A stretch of 64,000 nucleotides of DNA from Chlamydiota bacterium (GCA_013287915.1 JABDCX010000006.1:1-64000), one strand, 5' to 3'; numbered from the stretch's first letter, positions 26,735-35,781 are shown. Translations and numbers: made by a program. The notes: generated by a model not told the origin, from the sequence alone.

Positions 26735-27235
26735 TGAGGACCTTAGCTTCCTAAATATTTCAAATGACTTCCACCACAGAGCCCACAGACTCGGCTTTAG
26801 GTTTTTTTGTTCATATAAAAAGGCAAACAGAAAAATTTATGCGTTAATTGTCCATGGAATTTTGATGGAAAATAAGCCTCTTTGCGTCTTTGCGCCTTTG
26901 CGTTTAAACCGTAAGACTATAGGAAGACAGTCATGTGCAAATTATACGCTCTAAAGGTCGTGAAAACCAGCTGTGAGTTTTTTTCAACGCAAAGGCGCAA
27001 AGACGCAAAGAGACTCAATAGGCTATACTTTACACGGAGAAAATGTATTTTCTAAGCTCTGATAAAACTACCGATCATGAAAAAATTGAGTGGATGAATG
27101 GATTTCTCGAGTGGCTTCCATTAAAAAATTACCTAAAGTCGAGACAGAGCGCACAGAGGATAGTGATTGAGTTTAACTCTACAAAACACTCTCTGTGAGC
27201 TCTGTGTGCTCTGTGGTGGAAATTGAGACCACCTT
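26735..27235. repeat. 501-base gene-poor region with nested inverted repeats
   Basis: Two inverted repeats are nested here. The inner one is a perfect 27-bp pair (26878-26904 with 26986-27012) built of CTTTGCG/CGCAAAG units. The outer pair is 20 bp with one mismatch (26769-26788 with 27203-27222), built on CCACCACAGAGC / GCTCTGTGGTGG. Another CAGAG/CACAGAG copy lies near 27143-27158. No convincing gene is inside; a 51-codon frame at 27043-27198 has a GGAG but ends inside a repeat. Confidence 0.8.
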
Positions 27236-27670
27236 CTAGAACGGCATTTCATCCTGATTTGAGTAAGGACCTACACCCACCTGCGCCACTTCTGCAAAAC
27301 CCGTTGGGGTTGCTTGTGATTGCTGATGTTCTTGTTGAGCGGGACGCTCTTGGCCTCCACCAAACGGACTGAATCTGACGATTTCGGCTGTCAGCTCTAG
27401 AGAAACTTGTTGCTTCCCTTCTTTGTCTGTATAGATTTCTGGAGGACGGCCCATTTCACCGATGACGATAAGGGCTGAACCTTTTTTCAGATGTGGTAAC
27501 AGTTTATCAAAACGGTCGCCCCATAGGGTTATGCGCCACCACACGGTCTCTTCTTTTCCACTTCTCTTAATGGTTGTGGCCAATGACAACGAGGTCACTT
27601 TTTGGCCAGATGCTGTAAAACGCGACTCAGGATCCCTTCCTAGCCTGCCGGCAACTTGAATAACGATCAT
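27236..27670 (-). CDS. ssb: Single-stranded DNA-binding protein
   Basis: 144 residues. The OB fold is visible (MIVIQVAGRLGRDPESRF, then VTSLSLATTIKRSGKEETVWWRITLWGD), a glutamine/proline-rich linker follows, and the protein ends in the acidic DEMPF tip that recruits repair and replication proteins. ATG 27670 follows GAGGATACAG. It protects single-stranded DNA in replication, recombination and repair. Confidence 0.95.
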   Translation of the reverse strand: MIVIQVAGRLGRDPESRFTASGQKVTSLSLATTIKRSGKEETVWWRITLWGDRFDKLLPHLKKGSALIVIGEMGRPPEIYTDKEGKQQVSLELTAEIVRFSPFGGGQERPAQQEHQQSQATPTGFAEVAQVGVGPYSNQDEMPF

Positions 27671-27765
27671 CTGTATCCTCTTGACTTGCTTTGAAACCCG
27701 TGATTGATTCAAAGTCAGCCGCTGCACGGGTGCAACGGCTGACATACTTAACCTATGACCAGGGC

Positions 27766-28113
27766 TTAATCGCCGCGGTGGCCATAGCCTCTGTCTGAAC
27801 GGCCACCTTCACGACCGCCGCCGCCGCCTCGGAAATCACGACGTGGGCCACTTCCCACAGGTCGGTCCGTACGCTCTTGTGCCAAGCTCACACGCATATT
27901 GCGATCGAGGTGGGGCTTTTCATTAAGACCTTCAATCGCCGCATTTGCTTCTTCAGCCGAGCCCATCTCCACAAAGCCAAATCCTTTCGAACGGCCTGTA
28001 TTGTCGGACACGATTTTTACTGATAATACTTTACCAAATGCTTCAAACACTGGTCTTAAGGACTCTTCTGTTGCCTTCCATGAAAGGTTGCCAACAAACA
28101 GCTTATTCTTCAT
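27766..28113 (-). CDS. RRM RNA-binding protein with glycine/arginine tail
   Basis: 115 residues: one RRM domain (1-80) with RNP2 LFVGNLSW and RNP1 KGFGFVEM intact, then a glycine/arginine-rich tail (GGGGGREGGRSDRGYG). Proteins of this kind in cyanobacteria and other bacteria bind RNA and often respond to cold. A GGAG lies 10 bases before the ATG. It is 95 bases upstream of ssb on the same strand. Confidence 0.93.
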   Translation of the reverse strand: MKNKLFVGNLSWKATEESLRPVFEAFGKVLSVKIVSDNTGRSKGFGFVEMGSAEEANAAIEGLNEKPHLDRNMRVSLAQERTDRPVGSGPRRDFRGGGGGREGGRSDRGYGHRGD

Positions 28114-28459
28114 AAAATTAACTCCATAATTTAGAACATTGTTTTTTCAGTGCATATCCTTGTGATATACTTGCTCTCTTGCATGCGATTTTAAAAGGAA
28201 ATAAATGGAGTTAAGATTCGCAAACCCTGAACAACCGAAGATTTATATCCAACACGGGTGGCAAAGTAGATTTACCAGGCTCCCGATTAGCACTTGCAAA
28301 TGCTAACAATTACCTCACATAAGACATACACTTGACACTATCATCGCAGATTTCGCAATAAATATCAAATGTTTTCTGAAAATTCTTTTGTGGACAAAAA
28401 ATGGGGAGAGGCGCTAGATCTTGTGCCAGGTAACTATTTATTTTTAGGAGGTCCTTTTT
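28114..28459. other. 346-base region without a recognised gene
   Basis: This AT-rich divergent region must hold the promoters of the RRM gene and the small membrane protein. A TTGACA is present at 28332-28337 but no good -10 box sits 16-18 bases after it. I saw no tRNA, riboswitch or strong terminator. Frames here are short and lack ribosome sites. Confidence 0.5.
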
Positions 28460-28708
28460 ATGGTATGTCAACAATGTTGTTGTAAAAGAAAAGCGTTGTG
28501 CGTTGCAGGGATCATTTTCCTCGTCGTCGCGCTGGCTCATCTCTACCGCATTTTCTACCCGTTTTCCATCGTTATCAATGGCTTTACTGTCCCACACGAA
28601 GTGAGCATCGCTGGAGCGATCGTATTCGGCCTACTTTCCCTTTGGATGTTCTTAACAGGCTGCAGAACGTCAAATTCTGGCAGTGGCGAAGGGTGCTGCC
28701 GCAAATAA
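28460..28708 (+). CDS. Small cysteine-rich two-segment membrane protein
   Basis: 82 residues with a near-perfect AGGAGGT ribosome site about six bases before the ATG. The N-terminus has a cysteine cluster (CQQCCCKRK), followed by two hydrophobic segments (about 12-32 and 50-66), and the tail has TGCRTSN and GCCRK. Cysteines lie at both ends, so both would be on the same side of the membrane. No family recognised. An intrinsic terminator follows within 10 bases, so it is a single-gene unit. Confidence 0.72.
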   Translation: MVCQQCCCKRKALCVAGIIFLVVALAHLYRIFYPFSIVINGFTVPHEVSIAGAIVFGLLSLWMFLTGCRTSNSGSGEGCCRK

Positions 28709-28715
28709 CCAAACG

Positions 28716-28750
28716 CCCGTTCGGAAGTTCTTCTGAACGGGACTTTCTTT
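28716..28750 (+). terminator. Intrinsic terminator
   Basis: CCCGTTC (28716-28722) pairs with GAACGGG (28735-28741), with further pairing of GAAG and CTTC-like bases in the loop, then ACTTTCTTT. It ends the small membrane-protein transcript just before the convergent symporter gene. Confidence 0.75.
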
Positions 28751-28754
28751 ATAG

Positions 28755-30125
28755 CTAAGAGGGAGATTTTGCTGGTTCGAGGAGCTCTTCTGGCTTTTCG
28801 ACTGCGTCGTTTTCTGGCTTGAGATCAAAGCTGAGTTCTTTGCGCAAAAGAAAAATCCCAACGCTATTGATCAGCAGCAAAAATCCGCCTGCAATAGCCA
28901 TGATCGCTTGAGCAAGAGTCGTGTCGAAATATGAAAAAAAGATCAATGAGATGCTTGCATACGCATAGTAAATTCTCTTTCCATAAACAGGCATGAGCTG
29001 TGCTGCACACTTGAGACCTACGCAAAAATAGGCATTGATCGTAGCATACCCGACCAAAAACAAGAATAAGGGCATGAAGAAATTCATATAGGGGAAGTAT
29101 TGTGCCAGAGCCGATTGGACGACTTGAGTCGCATCATTGACTTGGTGCCAAGTTCCAGTGATCAACGTGATCATCACACTTGTCGTGCAAATCAAAAAGG
29201 TGTCCATGAAGATCTCAAAAATGACCAACAGCGCCTGCTTTTCGGGGACCTGCACACTGCTCTCTGAATGGAGCACAGAGGCATATCCAATCCCAATATC
29301 GCCAGAATAGCACCCGCGGCGCACTCCATGGGAAACCGTAGCCATCATCCCGCTGCCGATAAATCCACCAATCGCTGCGTGCTCCGAAAAAGCGGAAGAG
29401 ATCACAAGGCCAAAAACCGTGGGCAGCTGATCGAGATTTTGAAATAACACCCAAGCGCCCATACTGATGTAAGTGACGACAAACACGGGGATCAAAGCGC
29501 TCGCAATCGAGCCTACGCGGCTCACCCCGCCGCTCCCAGCAAATAACACAAGAGCTAACAAAGAAAACGCGACGGTTGTCAAATCCCAACCCCAGTTTGT
29601 CGCAATTGTCTTGGTCACAACCCCAAATTGAAAAATCTCGACTCCGTAAACACAGAGTAAAATGCAAACGAGTGCCGGCACCCAAGGGCGGTCCAATGCG
29701 CGGCGCAGGAAGAACATGGGGCCGCCGTTATAGCCGCCATTGCCGTTATCGATGCGGTATTTCACCCCTAAATAGACTTCTGAATATTTGACTAAGGAAC
29801 CGGCTATTGCAGTCATCCAAATCCAAAAAAGAGCTCCAGGGCCGCCAATCTGTATCGCCGTGCAGACTCCCACGACATTACCGACGCCAACGCTCCCGCC
29901 AATGCAGGCAAAAAAGGCCTTAAGCGGCGAGATCCCACGGTCGGAAACAGGGTCTTTCTTCAGAAAGGAAATAAACGTCTTCACTGCTGTGGGGAGATTG
30001 CGAAACTGAGCGCCTCTCGATTGGATTGTCAAAAAAATCCCAAGAAAGATCACAGTTGGAACGCCAAAGTATCCCCACAAAACGTTCTCAAACGCAAGAA
30101 CGTAGTCGATAATCGAATCTAACAT
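28755..30125 (-). CDS. Sodium:alanine/glycine symporter (AgcS family), copy 3
   Basis: 456 residues with about ten membrane segments and the AGCS pattern GALFWIWMTAIAGSLVKYSE and GGPMFFLRRAL. It is more distant from the two tandem copies at 2.2-5.0 kb than they are from each other: the SNEAGLG/TSEAGLG region is replaced by SGDIGIGYASVLHSE. That suggests a different substrate or an older split. It imports a small amino acid with sodium, inferred from the family. The tail is acidic and proline-rich. Confidence 0.88.
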   Translation of the reverse strand: MLDSIIDYVLAFENVLWGYFGVPTVIFLGIFLTIQSRGAQFRNLPTAVKTFISFLKKDPVSDRGISPLKAFFACIGGSVGVGNVVGVCTAIQIGGPGALFWIWMTAIAGSLVKYSEVYLGVKYRIDNGNGGYNGGPMFFLRRALDRPWVPALVCILLCVYGVEIFQFGVVTKTIATNWGWDLTTVAFSLLALVLFAGSGGVSRVGSIASALIPVFVVTYISMGAWVLFQNLDQLPTVFGLVISSAFSEHAAIGGFIGSGMMATVSHGVRRGCYSGDIGIGYASVLHSESSVQVPEKQALLVIFEIFMDTFLICTTSVMITLITGTWHQVNDATQVVQSALAQYFPYMNFFMPLFLFLVGYATINAYFCVGLKCAAQLMPVYGKRIYYAYASISLIFFSYFDTTLAQAIMAIAGGFLLLINSVGIFLLRKELSFDLKPENDAVEKPEELLEPAKSPS

Positions 30126-30188
30126 GTATCTTCCTAAAATTTAAATATTACTCATTAATTATAAATAAAAAATTAATTAAAGTCAATT

Positions 30189-31865
30189 TCATTTACGGAG
30201 AATTTCGATTTCTGCTTGTATTTGCTCATCTTCGACCCGTTTAAACAGGATTTCTGGCTCTAAAAGGGGCTGTCCACTTGGGATTTTCCTCTGGAAGATC
30301 TGGTCCCAGCCTCGTTCTTCAAATGAGTCTTTAAACCCTAAAAGGGCCCACACTTTGAGGGCTGTCGCAGGGATGATTGGGTAGGCCAACAAAGCCAAGT
30401 TCTTAAGACACTCTAAACAGCACGCAATCGTGGTTTCCATGGTTCCACGGGTCTCCTCGCTCTTGGCATCTGCCCACGGCTTTTTGCTATCAAAATAGAC
30501 GTTGCCAAGCTGTGCGAGTTCCATTAAAAGCTGGGAGGCACGACGGAGCCGGAATGTGCTATAAGCCTCTTGGGCCTGGCTGACGACGCTATTCATCTGC
30601 TCTAAGAAAACACGGTCGACCTCGCTTAAAGTGTCCCTTGGAGGCACTTTCTGCCCGCACTGCTTTTTTGCAAAGACGAGGACGCGGTTGACCAAATTTC
30701 CAAACTTACCCGACAAATCGCTGTTGCAACGGCTTTGAAAGTCTTTCCAGGTAAACTCTGAGTCCGCTGTTTCTGGGGCGTTTGCTGCAATGACATACCG
30801 GATCTGATCGGCTGTAAAAGAGTGGAAAAACCGGTCGAGGTCGATCGTCCAGTTGTCCGATTTGCTAAATTGACGCCCTTCGAGATTGTAAAATTCGTTT
30901 GCAGGAAGTTCGTCGACGAGCTTGTAAGGCTGGTTTTGCCCCATCGTCATGGCAGGGAAAATGACAGCATGGAAAGGGATGTTGTCTTTGCCGATGAAAT
31001 GGACAAGCTTGACTTGAGGATCACACCAGTACTTTTTCCACAGCTCGGGGTCCCCATGCTTTTGAGCCCACTCGATCGTGGCTGAAATATACCCAATAGG
31101 AGCGTCAAACCAGACGTAAAGCACTTTCCCCTCACTCCCAGGGAGCGGAACCGGAACCCCCCAAGTCATGTCTCTCGTGATCGCACGCGGGCGCAATTCA
31201 TCGATGTACCCTCTTACAAAGTTAATCACGTTTGGCTTCCAATCCTTTGTCTCCAACCACGCTTTTAACTTCTCCTTAAACCGATCGAGAAGCAAAAACC
31301 AGTGTTTGGTAGGCTTGCGGACCAATTTTGAACCCGTCAATTTAGAGCGCGGTTCAATGAGATCTGTGGCTTCATAAGCAGCGCCGCACTTTTGGCACTC
31401 ATCTCCACGCGCTTGGTCGTAGCCGCATTTCGGACAGGTTCCAACGACGTAACGGTCAGCTAAAAACTTGTTTTCAGCCTCCGAATAGAGCTGATCTGTG
31501 ATCCTCTCTTCGATGTAACCGTTATGAAAAAGGTCTAGGAAGTATTGTTGAGTGGTTTTGATGTGTCCAGGCCACGTTGTGCGGGAATAGTGATCAAATG
31601 AGATCTCAAGCTGCTGAAAGAGCGTCTTGATCAAAGCGTGATTGAGATCAACGTGCTGCTGAGGGGTTCTACCAGCCACTTCAGCGCTCATCGTAATCGC
31701 TATGCCATATTCGTCAGAACCACAAATATAGAGAACATCATTCTTCATCAGCCGTTCAAAGCGGGCATAACAATCTGCAGGCAAATATGCCCCTGCAATA
31801 TGTCCAAAATGCAAAGGTCCATTTGCATAGGGTAGAGCTGAGGTAATTAAGATTTTCTTATTCAT
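30189..31865 (-). CDS. metG: Methionyl-tRNA synthetase
   Basis: 558 residues, class I synthetase of the zinc-containing type. The HIGH motif appears as HFGH, the KMSKS motif as QFSKS, and a zinc knuckle as CPKCGYDQARGDECQKC near residue 140-160. The C-terminal helical anticodon-binding domain is present and there is no extra tRNA-binding domain. ATG 31865 begins MNKKILITSALPYANGP, the conserved N-terminus; the frame extends upstream only into the previous gene. The first 8 bases overlap that gene's end. Confidence 0.96.
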   Translation of the reverse strand: MNKKILITSALPYANGPLHFGHIAGAYLPADCYARFERLMKNDVLYICGSDEYGIAITMSAEVAGRTPQQHVDLNHALIKTLFQQLEISFDHYSRTTWPGHIKTTQQYFLDLFHNGYIEERITDQLYSEAENKFLADRYVVGTCPKCGYDQARGDECQKCGAAYEATDLIEPRSKLTGSKLVRKPTKHWFLLLDRFKEKLKAWLETKDWKPNVINFVRGYIDELRPRAITRDMTWGVPVPLPGSEGKVLYVWFDAPIGYISATIEWAQKHGDPELWKKYWCDPQVKLVHFIGKDNIPFHAVIFPAMTMGQNQPYKLVDELPANEFYNLEGRQFSKSDNWTIDLDRFFHSFTADQIRYVIAANAPETADSEFTWKDFQSRCNSDLSGKFGNLVNRVLVFAKKQCGQKVPPRDTLSEVDRVFLEQMNSVVSQAQEAYSTFRLRRASQLLMELAQLGNVYFDSKKPWADAKSEETRGTMETTIACCLECLKNLALLAYPIIPATALKVWALLGFKDSFEERGWDQIFQRKIPSGQPLLEPEILFKRVEDEQIQAEIEILRK

Positions 31866-32502
31866 GAGTTTCCTTTTCTGGAATGGAAAGTGTGATGATC
31901 TGAGGCGGTTTTTGCACGACCAATACCTCAAAATCGGTGTCTGGCACGCACATCCACCCTAATAACACCTTCTTATCTAAATCGACGTAGAGAGGGCCCG
32001 GTTTCTGATATACGTATTCTGGTTCGACCAGGCGCGGTTGCGGATTAGGCGAGGAAAACTCGGTTTGAAACTCATCGAGAGGCTGGTGGATTTGGCGTAA
32101 AATTTCCTGATGCTCGGGCGTTAAGCTCCCCCACGAGACGTAATGGCCAGGATACCGCTTTTGGAGAAACTTCCAATCGACCTCTAGCGTATTGTACCAC
32201 GTCAAAGCATCTGGAAAAATCCGCCCCGTTTCTCGACAAATGGCAGACTTTCGCACATCGAATAGCCAATTATCGTACTGATGCATGTTGTACATGAAGC
32301 GGAGCACCTTCTCAGCAGCATCTGAGGGGATTTCAGACCCGCGCCTCAAGGGCAAATGGGTGTAAGGAGAAAGAGCTTTGCTCCTTCGCATGATCCAAAT
32401 GTTGGCGACACACGCAGCCACTAACCCAAAAAAAACGATCACCAAAAAAAGTGAAAAATAGGCGAGCTCTTGTGAGGTCAGAGTTGCAAGCACGGAATAC
32501 AT
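31858..32502 (-). CDS. Hypothetical membrane-anchored protein
   Basis: 214 residues with one membrane segment near residues 15-38 (FSLFLVIVFFGLVAACVANIWI) followed by a basic RRSKAL. The rest is soluble and rich in tryptophan, tyrosine and proline, so it probably faces the cytoplasm. It lies between the omega-like gene and metG in the same operon. Chlamydia has no gene here as far as I recall. No family recognised. Confidence 0.75.
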   Translation of the reverse strand: MYSVLATLTSQELAYFSLFLVIVFFGLVAACVANIWIMRRSKALSPYTHLPLRRGSEIPSDAAEKVLRFMYNMHQYDNWLFDVRKSAICRETGRIFPDALTWYNTLEVDWKFLQKRYPGHYVSWGSLTPEHQEILRQIHQPLDEFQTEFSSPNPQPRLVEPEYVYQKPGPLYVDLDKKVLLGWMCVPDTDFEVLVVQKPPQIITLSIPEKETHE

Positions 32503-32522
32503 ATCATCCCGAATGAGAATCG

Positions 32523-32846
32523 TTACTCTCTCTCTTTCCGCTTCTTTCTCTCGAGACCTCGTTTTATAGCGGCTCTTTCGGATTCATCTGCGGAACGAGC
32601 AGTCACTTCGACATGGTTCAACACCTCTTCTGGAGGCAGTTCGAGAATCTCGTCGAATTGATCTTTATTATTGAGAATTTCATTCAATACTTGGATCGCG
32701 CGGCTATGGCTTTCCGTTTTCACTCGACAATCGCGTCCCGTAGAAATCATGTTAGCAGCAAGCTTAATGGCGTAATTGACCATTTCAAACTGACTCTTAA
32801 ATCGCTTGCGCACCTTTTCACTGGTGATATAATCCTTCAAATCCAT
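32523..32846 (-). CDS. rpoZ: Probable RNA polymerase omega subunit
   Basis: 107 residues. The stretch RFKSQFEMVNYAIKLAANMISTG, followed by a spacer and SRAIQVLNEILNN, matches the omega pattern (RF..V..AA.RAR.L..G then K...VAL.EI..G). It lies just downstream of gmk, the gmk-rpoZ order seen in many bacteria. AAGGAG is six bases before the ATG. The C-terminal 25 residues are very charged. In Chlamydia the gene at this position (CT031, from memory) was annotated hypothetical. The assignment rests on motif and context, not on a search. Confidence 0.7.
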   Translation of the reverse strand: MDLKDYITSEKVRKRFKSQFEMVNYAIKLAANMISTGRDCRVKTESHSRAIQVLNEILNNKDQFDEILELPPEEVLNHVEVTARSADESERAAIKRGLERKKRKERE

Positions 32847-32884
32847 TCCAGTCTCCTTGAATAAATAATATAGATGACGATATT

Positions 32885-33475
32885 CTATCTGATTTTGTGT
32901 TCTTCTGCAATCAGAATGCTGCGCAAGGCTTGATAAGCAATATTTAAATCGTCATTGACGATCCGATAATCGTAGTGTTCCTGGGCGCGCATCTCCTCGT
33001 GCGCCCACTGCACTCTCTGTTCGATCATCTCTTTGGATTCGGACTGCCTCATGAGGAGGCGCCTCTCTAATTCCTGGATGGAAGGGGGGCTAACAAAAAT
33101 GGTCGTGGCGTCAATTTTTCCTTTGAGTTGCATGGCCCCTTGGGTATCGATCACCAAAATCACGTGTTTCCCTTGATGCCGCTGCTCTTCGATCCACGTA
33201 CGGGATGTACCGTAATAAAAGCCATACAAACGGACATATTCTAAGAATTCCCCCTTGGCAATTTTGTGGGCAAAATCCTCTTCAGTCACAAAATGGTAGT
33301 GAACACCGTTGACCTCCCCAGGGCGAGCCGGCCGCGTTGTAAACGAGACGCTCGTGGCCACGCAGGAAAACTCTTCGACGATCCGCTGGACAAGGGTTGT
33401 TTTCCCCGTTCCTGCAGGGGCGCTCACGATGAACACCAACCCCCTAGCAAGTCCCCCTAACAATCGCGTCGACAT
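32885..33475 (-). CDS. gmk: Guanylate kinase
   Basis: 196 residues with the P-loop SAPAGTGKTTLV near residue 18-29, the GMP-binding TTRPARPGEVNGVHYHFV and the lid region. It phosphorylates GMP to GDP. It sits directly downstream of yicC (7-base gap), the yicC-gmk-rpoZ order known from many bacteria. Length is normal for the family. Confidence 0.96.
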   Translation of the reverse strand: MSTRLLGGLARGLVFIVSAPAGTGKTTLVQRIVEEFSCVATSVSFTTRPARPGEVNGVHYHFVTEEDFAHKIAKGEFLEYVRLYGFYYGTSRTWIEEQRHQGKHVILVIDTQGAMQLKGKIDATTIFVSPPSIQELERRLLMRQSESKEMIEQRVQWAHEEMRAQEHYDYRIVNDDLNIAYQALRSILIAEEHKIR

Positions 33476-33482
33476 ATCTTCG

Positions 33483-34373
33483 CTACTCTACATTTTGAAT
33501 CTGTTCCCTAATCCGCTCCAACTCGCTTTTCAGTTCGATCACAGAACGGGAGATCTCCACATCTTGGCACTTGGATCCAACCGTATTCGCTTCTCGATTC
33601 ATCTCCTGAAGAATAAATTCCATCGTCTTTCCCACGCTATCTTTTTCCGCATGCAACACTTCAAATGCCTGCTCCAAATGGGACTTCAAACGGGTGATCT
33701 CTTCTGCAATATCGATCTTTTCGGCAAATAAAGCAACCTCCCGCAACAACCGCTCATCTTCCGCGAGCGGCGCCTGGAGAATTTCGTGTAATCTTTGTAG
33801 TAACTTTTGCCGGTACCGGTCGCTTGCACCAGCCGCGCGCCCTTCGATGCTCTTGACAAGCACACGCACCGCCTCAAACCGGCTGCGGATATCAGCTAGC
33901 AAAGCGTTCCCCTCTTGGGTTTTCATCCCCATGCAGCATTGGATCGCTTCGTGAATAGCGCTCTTCAGAGCCTCCTGGTAGAGGTTAAGAGAAGCCCCTT
34001 CTTCGCTATAGACCATGAGATTCTCTTCCCTCAACAGAATTTGAACCAAGGAAGCATCATCAATCTGAATTCTTAAATCGTCTGCCAGCTGATGCCAAGC
34101 GGTTTTAATCTGTTTAGCCAAGCCACGATTGGGCGTGATGGCATATGGACTGGTTTCGTTGGGAACTGCCGTCACTTTCACTGTGACATACCCCCGCGCG
34201 ATCTTTGCCGCCACCCACTTTCTCACCTCAGCATCAAATTTGAGCAGAAACGAAGGGAGAAAAACTTGGATCTCCAAATGCTTCCGATTCACCGTCTGAA
34301 TCTCAACATCGAGCCTCCCCGCAGAAAACGGATAGCTCACCTTCCCATAGGCCGTCATGCTCTTTAACGCCAT
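33483..34373 (-). CDS. yicC: YicC/YloC family endoribonuclease
   Basis: 296 residues from ATG 34373 (MALKSMTAYGKV). The MTAYG start, the VEIQTVNRKHLEIQVFLPS region and the C-terminal GKTMEFILQEMNREANTVGSKCQD block are diagnostic of the YicC family, whose members act as RNA endonucleases. It precedes gmk on the same strand. Coordinates of the start follow the conserved N-terminus. Confidence 0.93.
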   Translation of the reverse strand: MALKSMTAYGKVSYPFSAGRLDVEIQTVNRKHLEIQVFLPSFLLKFDAEVRKWVAAKIARGYVTVKVTAVPNETSPYAITPNRGLAKQIKTAWHQLADDLRIQIDDASLVQILLREENLMVYSEEGASLNLYQEALKSAIHEAIQCCMGMKTQEGNALLADIRSRFEAVRVLVKSIEGRAAGASDRYRQKLLQRLHEILQAPLAEDERLLREVALFAEKIDIAEEITRLKSHLEQAFEVLHAEKDSVGKTMEFILQEMNREANTVGSKCQDVEISRSVIELKSELERIREQIQNVE

Positions 34374-34541
34374 CTTCCCACCCAACCCTATTACCAGGAA
34401 TCATAGCAAAGCATTGCCTCGAAAGCTAGTCCCATTTCTGCGGCCCAATGCTCAGCTTTTCAGAAACTGCCCAAAATTGATAATTTTAGCAAAAAAATCG
34501 CTCTCTATCACAGAATCTTGCGATTGACATGAAAATTTATC

Positions 34542-34570
34542 TTGAAAAGGTGGCAAAATTGTGTTATTTT
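34542..34570 (+). promoter_or_regulatory. Possible promoter of the AAA ATPase gene
   Basis: TTGAAA (34542-34547), 17-base spacer, TATTTT (34565-34570), 48 bases before the ATG. The surrounding 240 bases are AT-rich and otherwise empty. Confidence 0.35.
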
Positions 34571-34617
34571 GTGATAATCCGGAATTTAAGTCCTGATTTT
34601 CACGCTTTGAGGGTGCC

Positions 34618-35781
34618 ATGTTTGATAGAATGATGCAAAAGGAGCTAGAAAAGGCGGCAAAAACCTTTCCTATCGTCACAGTGCTAGGACCGCGCCAATC
34701 AGGAAAAACAACTTTGGTGCGACAAACATTTCCAGACAAAGCTTATATAAACCTAGAATCGATTCACATCAGAGAACTTGCTGCAAGCGATCCGGTTTCA
34801 TTTTTAGAGCAATATCCCGAAGGAGCCATTTTAGATGAAATCCAAGAGGTCCCCGAGTTGCTTTCGTATATTCAGGTTAGAGTGGACGATTCGAAACGGA
34901 AGGGTGAATTTATCCTCACCGGCAGTCATCAGATTGAACTTAACGCATACATTTCTCAATCGCTGGCAGGCCGAGTGATGATCCTCCATTTGCTCCCATT
35001 GAGTCTTGCGGAGCTAACGATGGCAGGCATTGAAAAGAGTGTGGATGCAATTCTCTATGAGGGATGTTACCCGCGTGTGCACTCTGATGGGTTAAATCCA
35101 ACAAAAACCTATGCAAGTTATGTGCGCACGTACATAGAACGTGACATTCGCATGATTTTGCAGGTTCATAACCTTGATCTTTTCCAAAAATTTTTAATCT
35201 TGGCAGCTTCTCGGGTAGGACAAATCTTCAATAAGGATAGTCTTGCAGGAGAAGTTGGCGTTTCTTCTAAAACGATTGGGCATTGGCTCTCGATTCTTGA
35301 GGCATGTTACATTGTATACCGCCTTCCGCCCTATTTTGAAAATTTTGGAAAAAGAGCGGTGAAATCTCCTAAAATTTATTTTTGCGATGTCGGTTTGGTC
35401 TCTTATCTATTGGGAATTGAAACAGTTGAACAGATGGCCAGGGATCCTTTGAGGGGTCATCTTTTTGAAAATTTAGTCGTTAACGAGTTGATGAAAGCCA
35501 GGTTTAATGAAGGATTGGATCCGCGTCTTTATTTTTATCAAATTACGGGAAGGAGCGAGATAGACCTCATTTACCAGAGGGGGCATGAATTGATCCCAAT
35601 CGAAGTTAAATCTTCAAGGACATTTAACCCTTCATTTATTTCCAATATGAAAAGCTTCATAAAGTTAGTTCCAGGCCGGTGTGTGAATCCACACCTGATC
35701 TATAGCGGTGATGAAGAGATGATGATAGGAGATGTCCAACTTTTAAATTACCGCCACACTGCAAAGATTATCCTAGGATAA
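34618..35781 (+). CDS. AAA ATPase with DUF4143 domain
   Basis: 387 residues. The N-terminal AAA_14-type domain carries Walker A LGPRQSGKTTLV near residue 24-35, Walker B-like GAILDEIQEV near 76 and sensor FILTGSHQ. The C-terminal DUF4143 domain (about 190-350) includes LLGIE, GHLFENLVVNELMKA and a PD-(D/E)XK-like EIDLIYQ...PIEVKSS, suggesting a nuclease-like fold. Such genes are common and mobile in bacteria and archaea; their role is unclear. GAGGGTG precedes the ATG. It is part of a lineage-specific insert between yicC and rnhB. Confidence 0.92.
   Translation: MFDRMMQKELEKAAKTFPIVTVLGPRQSGKTTLVRQTFPDKAYINLESIHIRELAASDPVSFLEQYPEGAILDEIQEVPELLSYIQVRVDDSKRKGEFILTGSHQIELNAYISQSLAGRVMILHLLPLSLAELTMAGIEKSVDAILYEGCYPRVHSDGLNPTKTYASYVRTYIERDIRMILQVHNLDLFQKFLILAASRVGQIFNKDSLAGEVGVSSKTIGHWLSILEACYIVYRLPPYFENFGKRAVKSPKIYFCDVGLVSYLLGIETVEQMARDPLRGHLFENLVVNELMKARFNEGLDPRLYFYQITGRSEIDLIYQRGHELIPIEVKSSRTFNPSFISNMKSFIKLVPGRCVNPHLIYSGDEEMMIGDVQLLNYRHTAKIILG

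Noticed and set aside
26673-26954. Open frame after the RND pump gene
   Set aside because: It starts inside the pump gene in another frame and runs through repeats; no ribosome site and no protein-like composition.
27043-27198. A 51-codon frame with GGAG upstream
   Set aside because: It lies among repeats and ends within a CTCTGTG unit; one plausible ribosome site is not enough support.
28310-28597. Minus-strand frame overlapping the small membrane protein
   Set aside because: It overlaps a gene with a far better ribosome site and has no family features.
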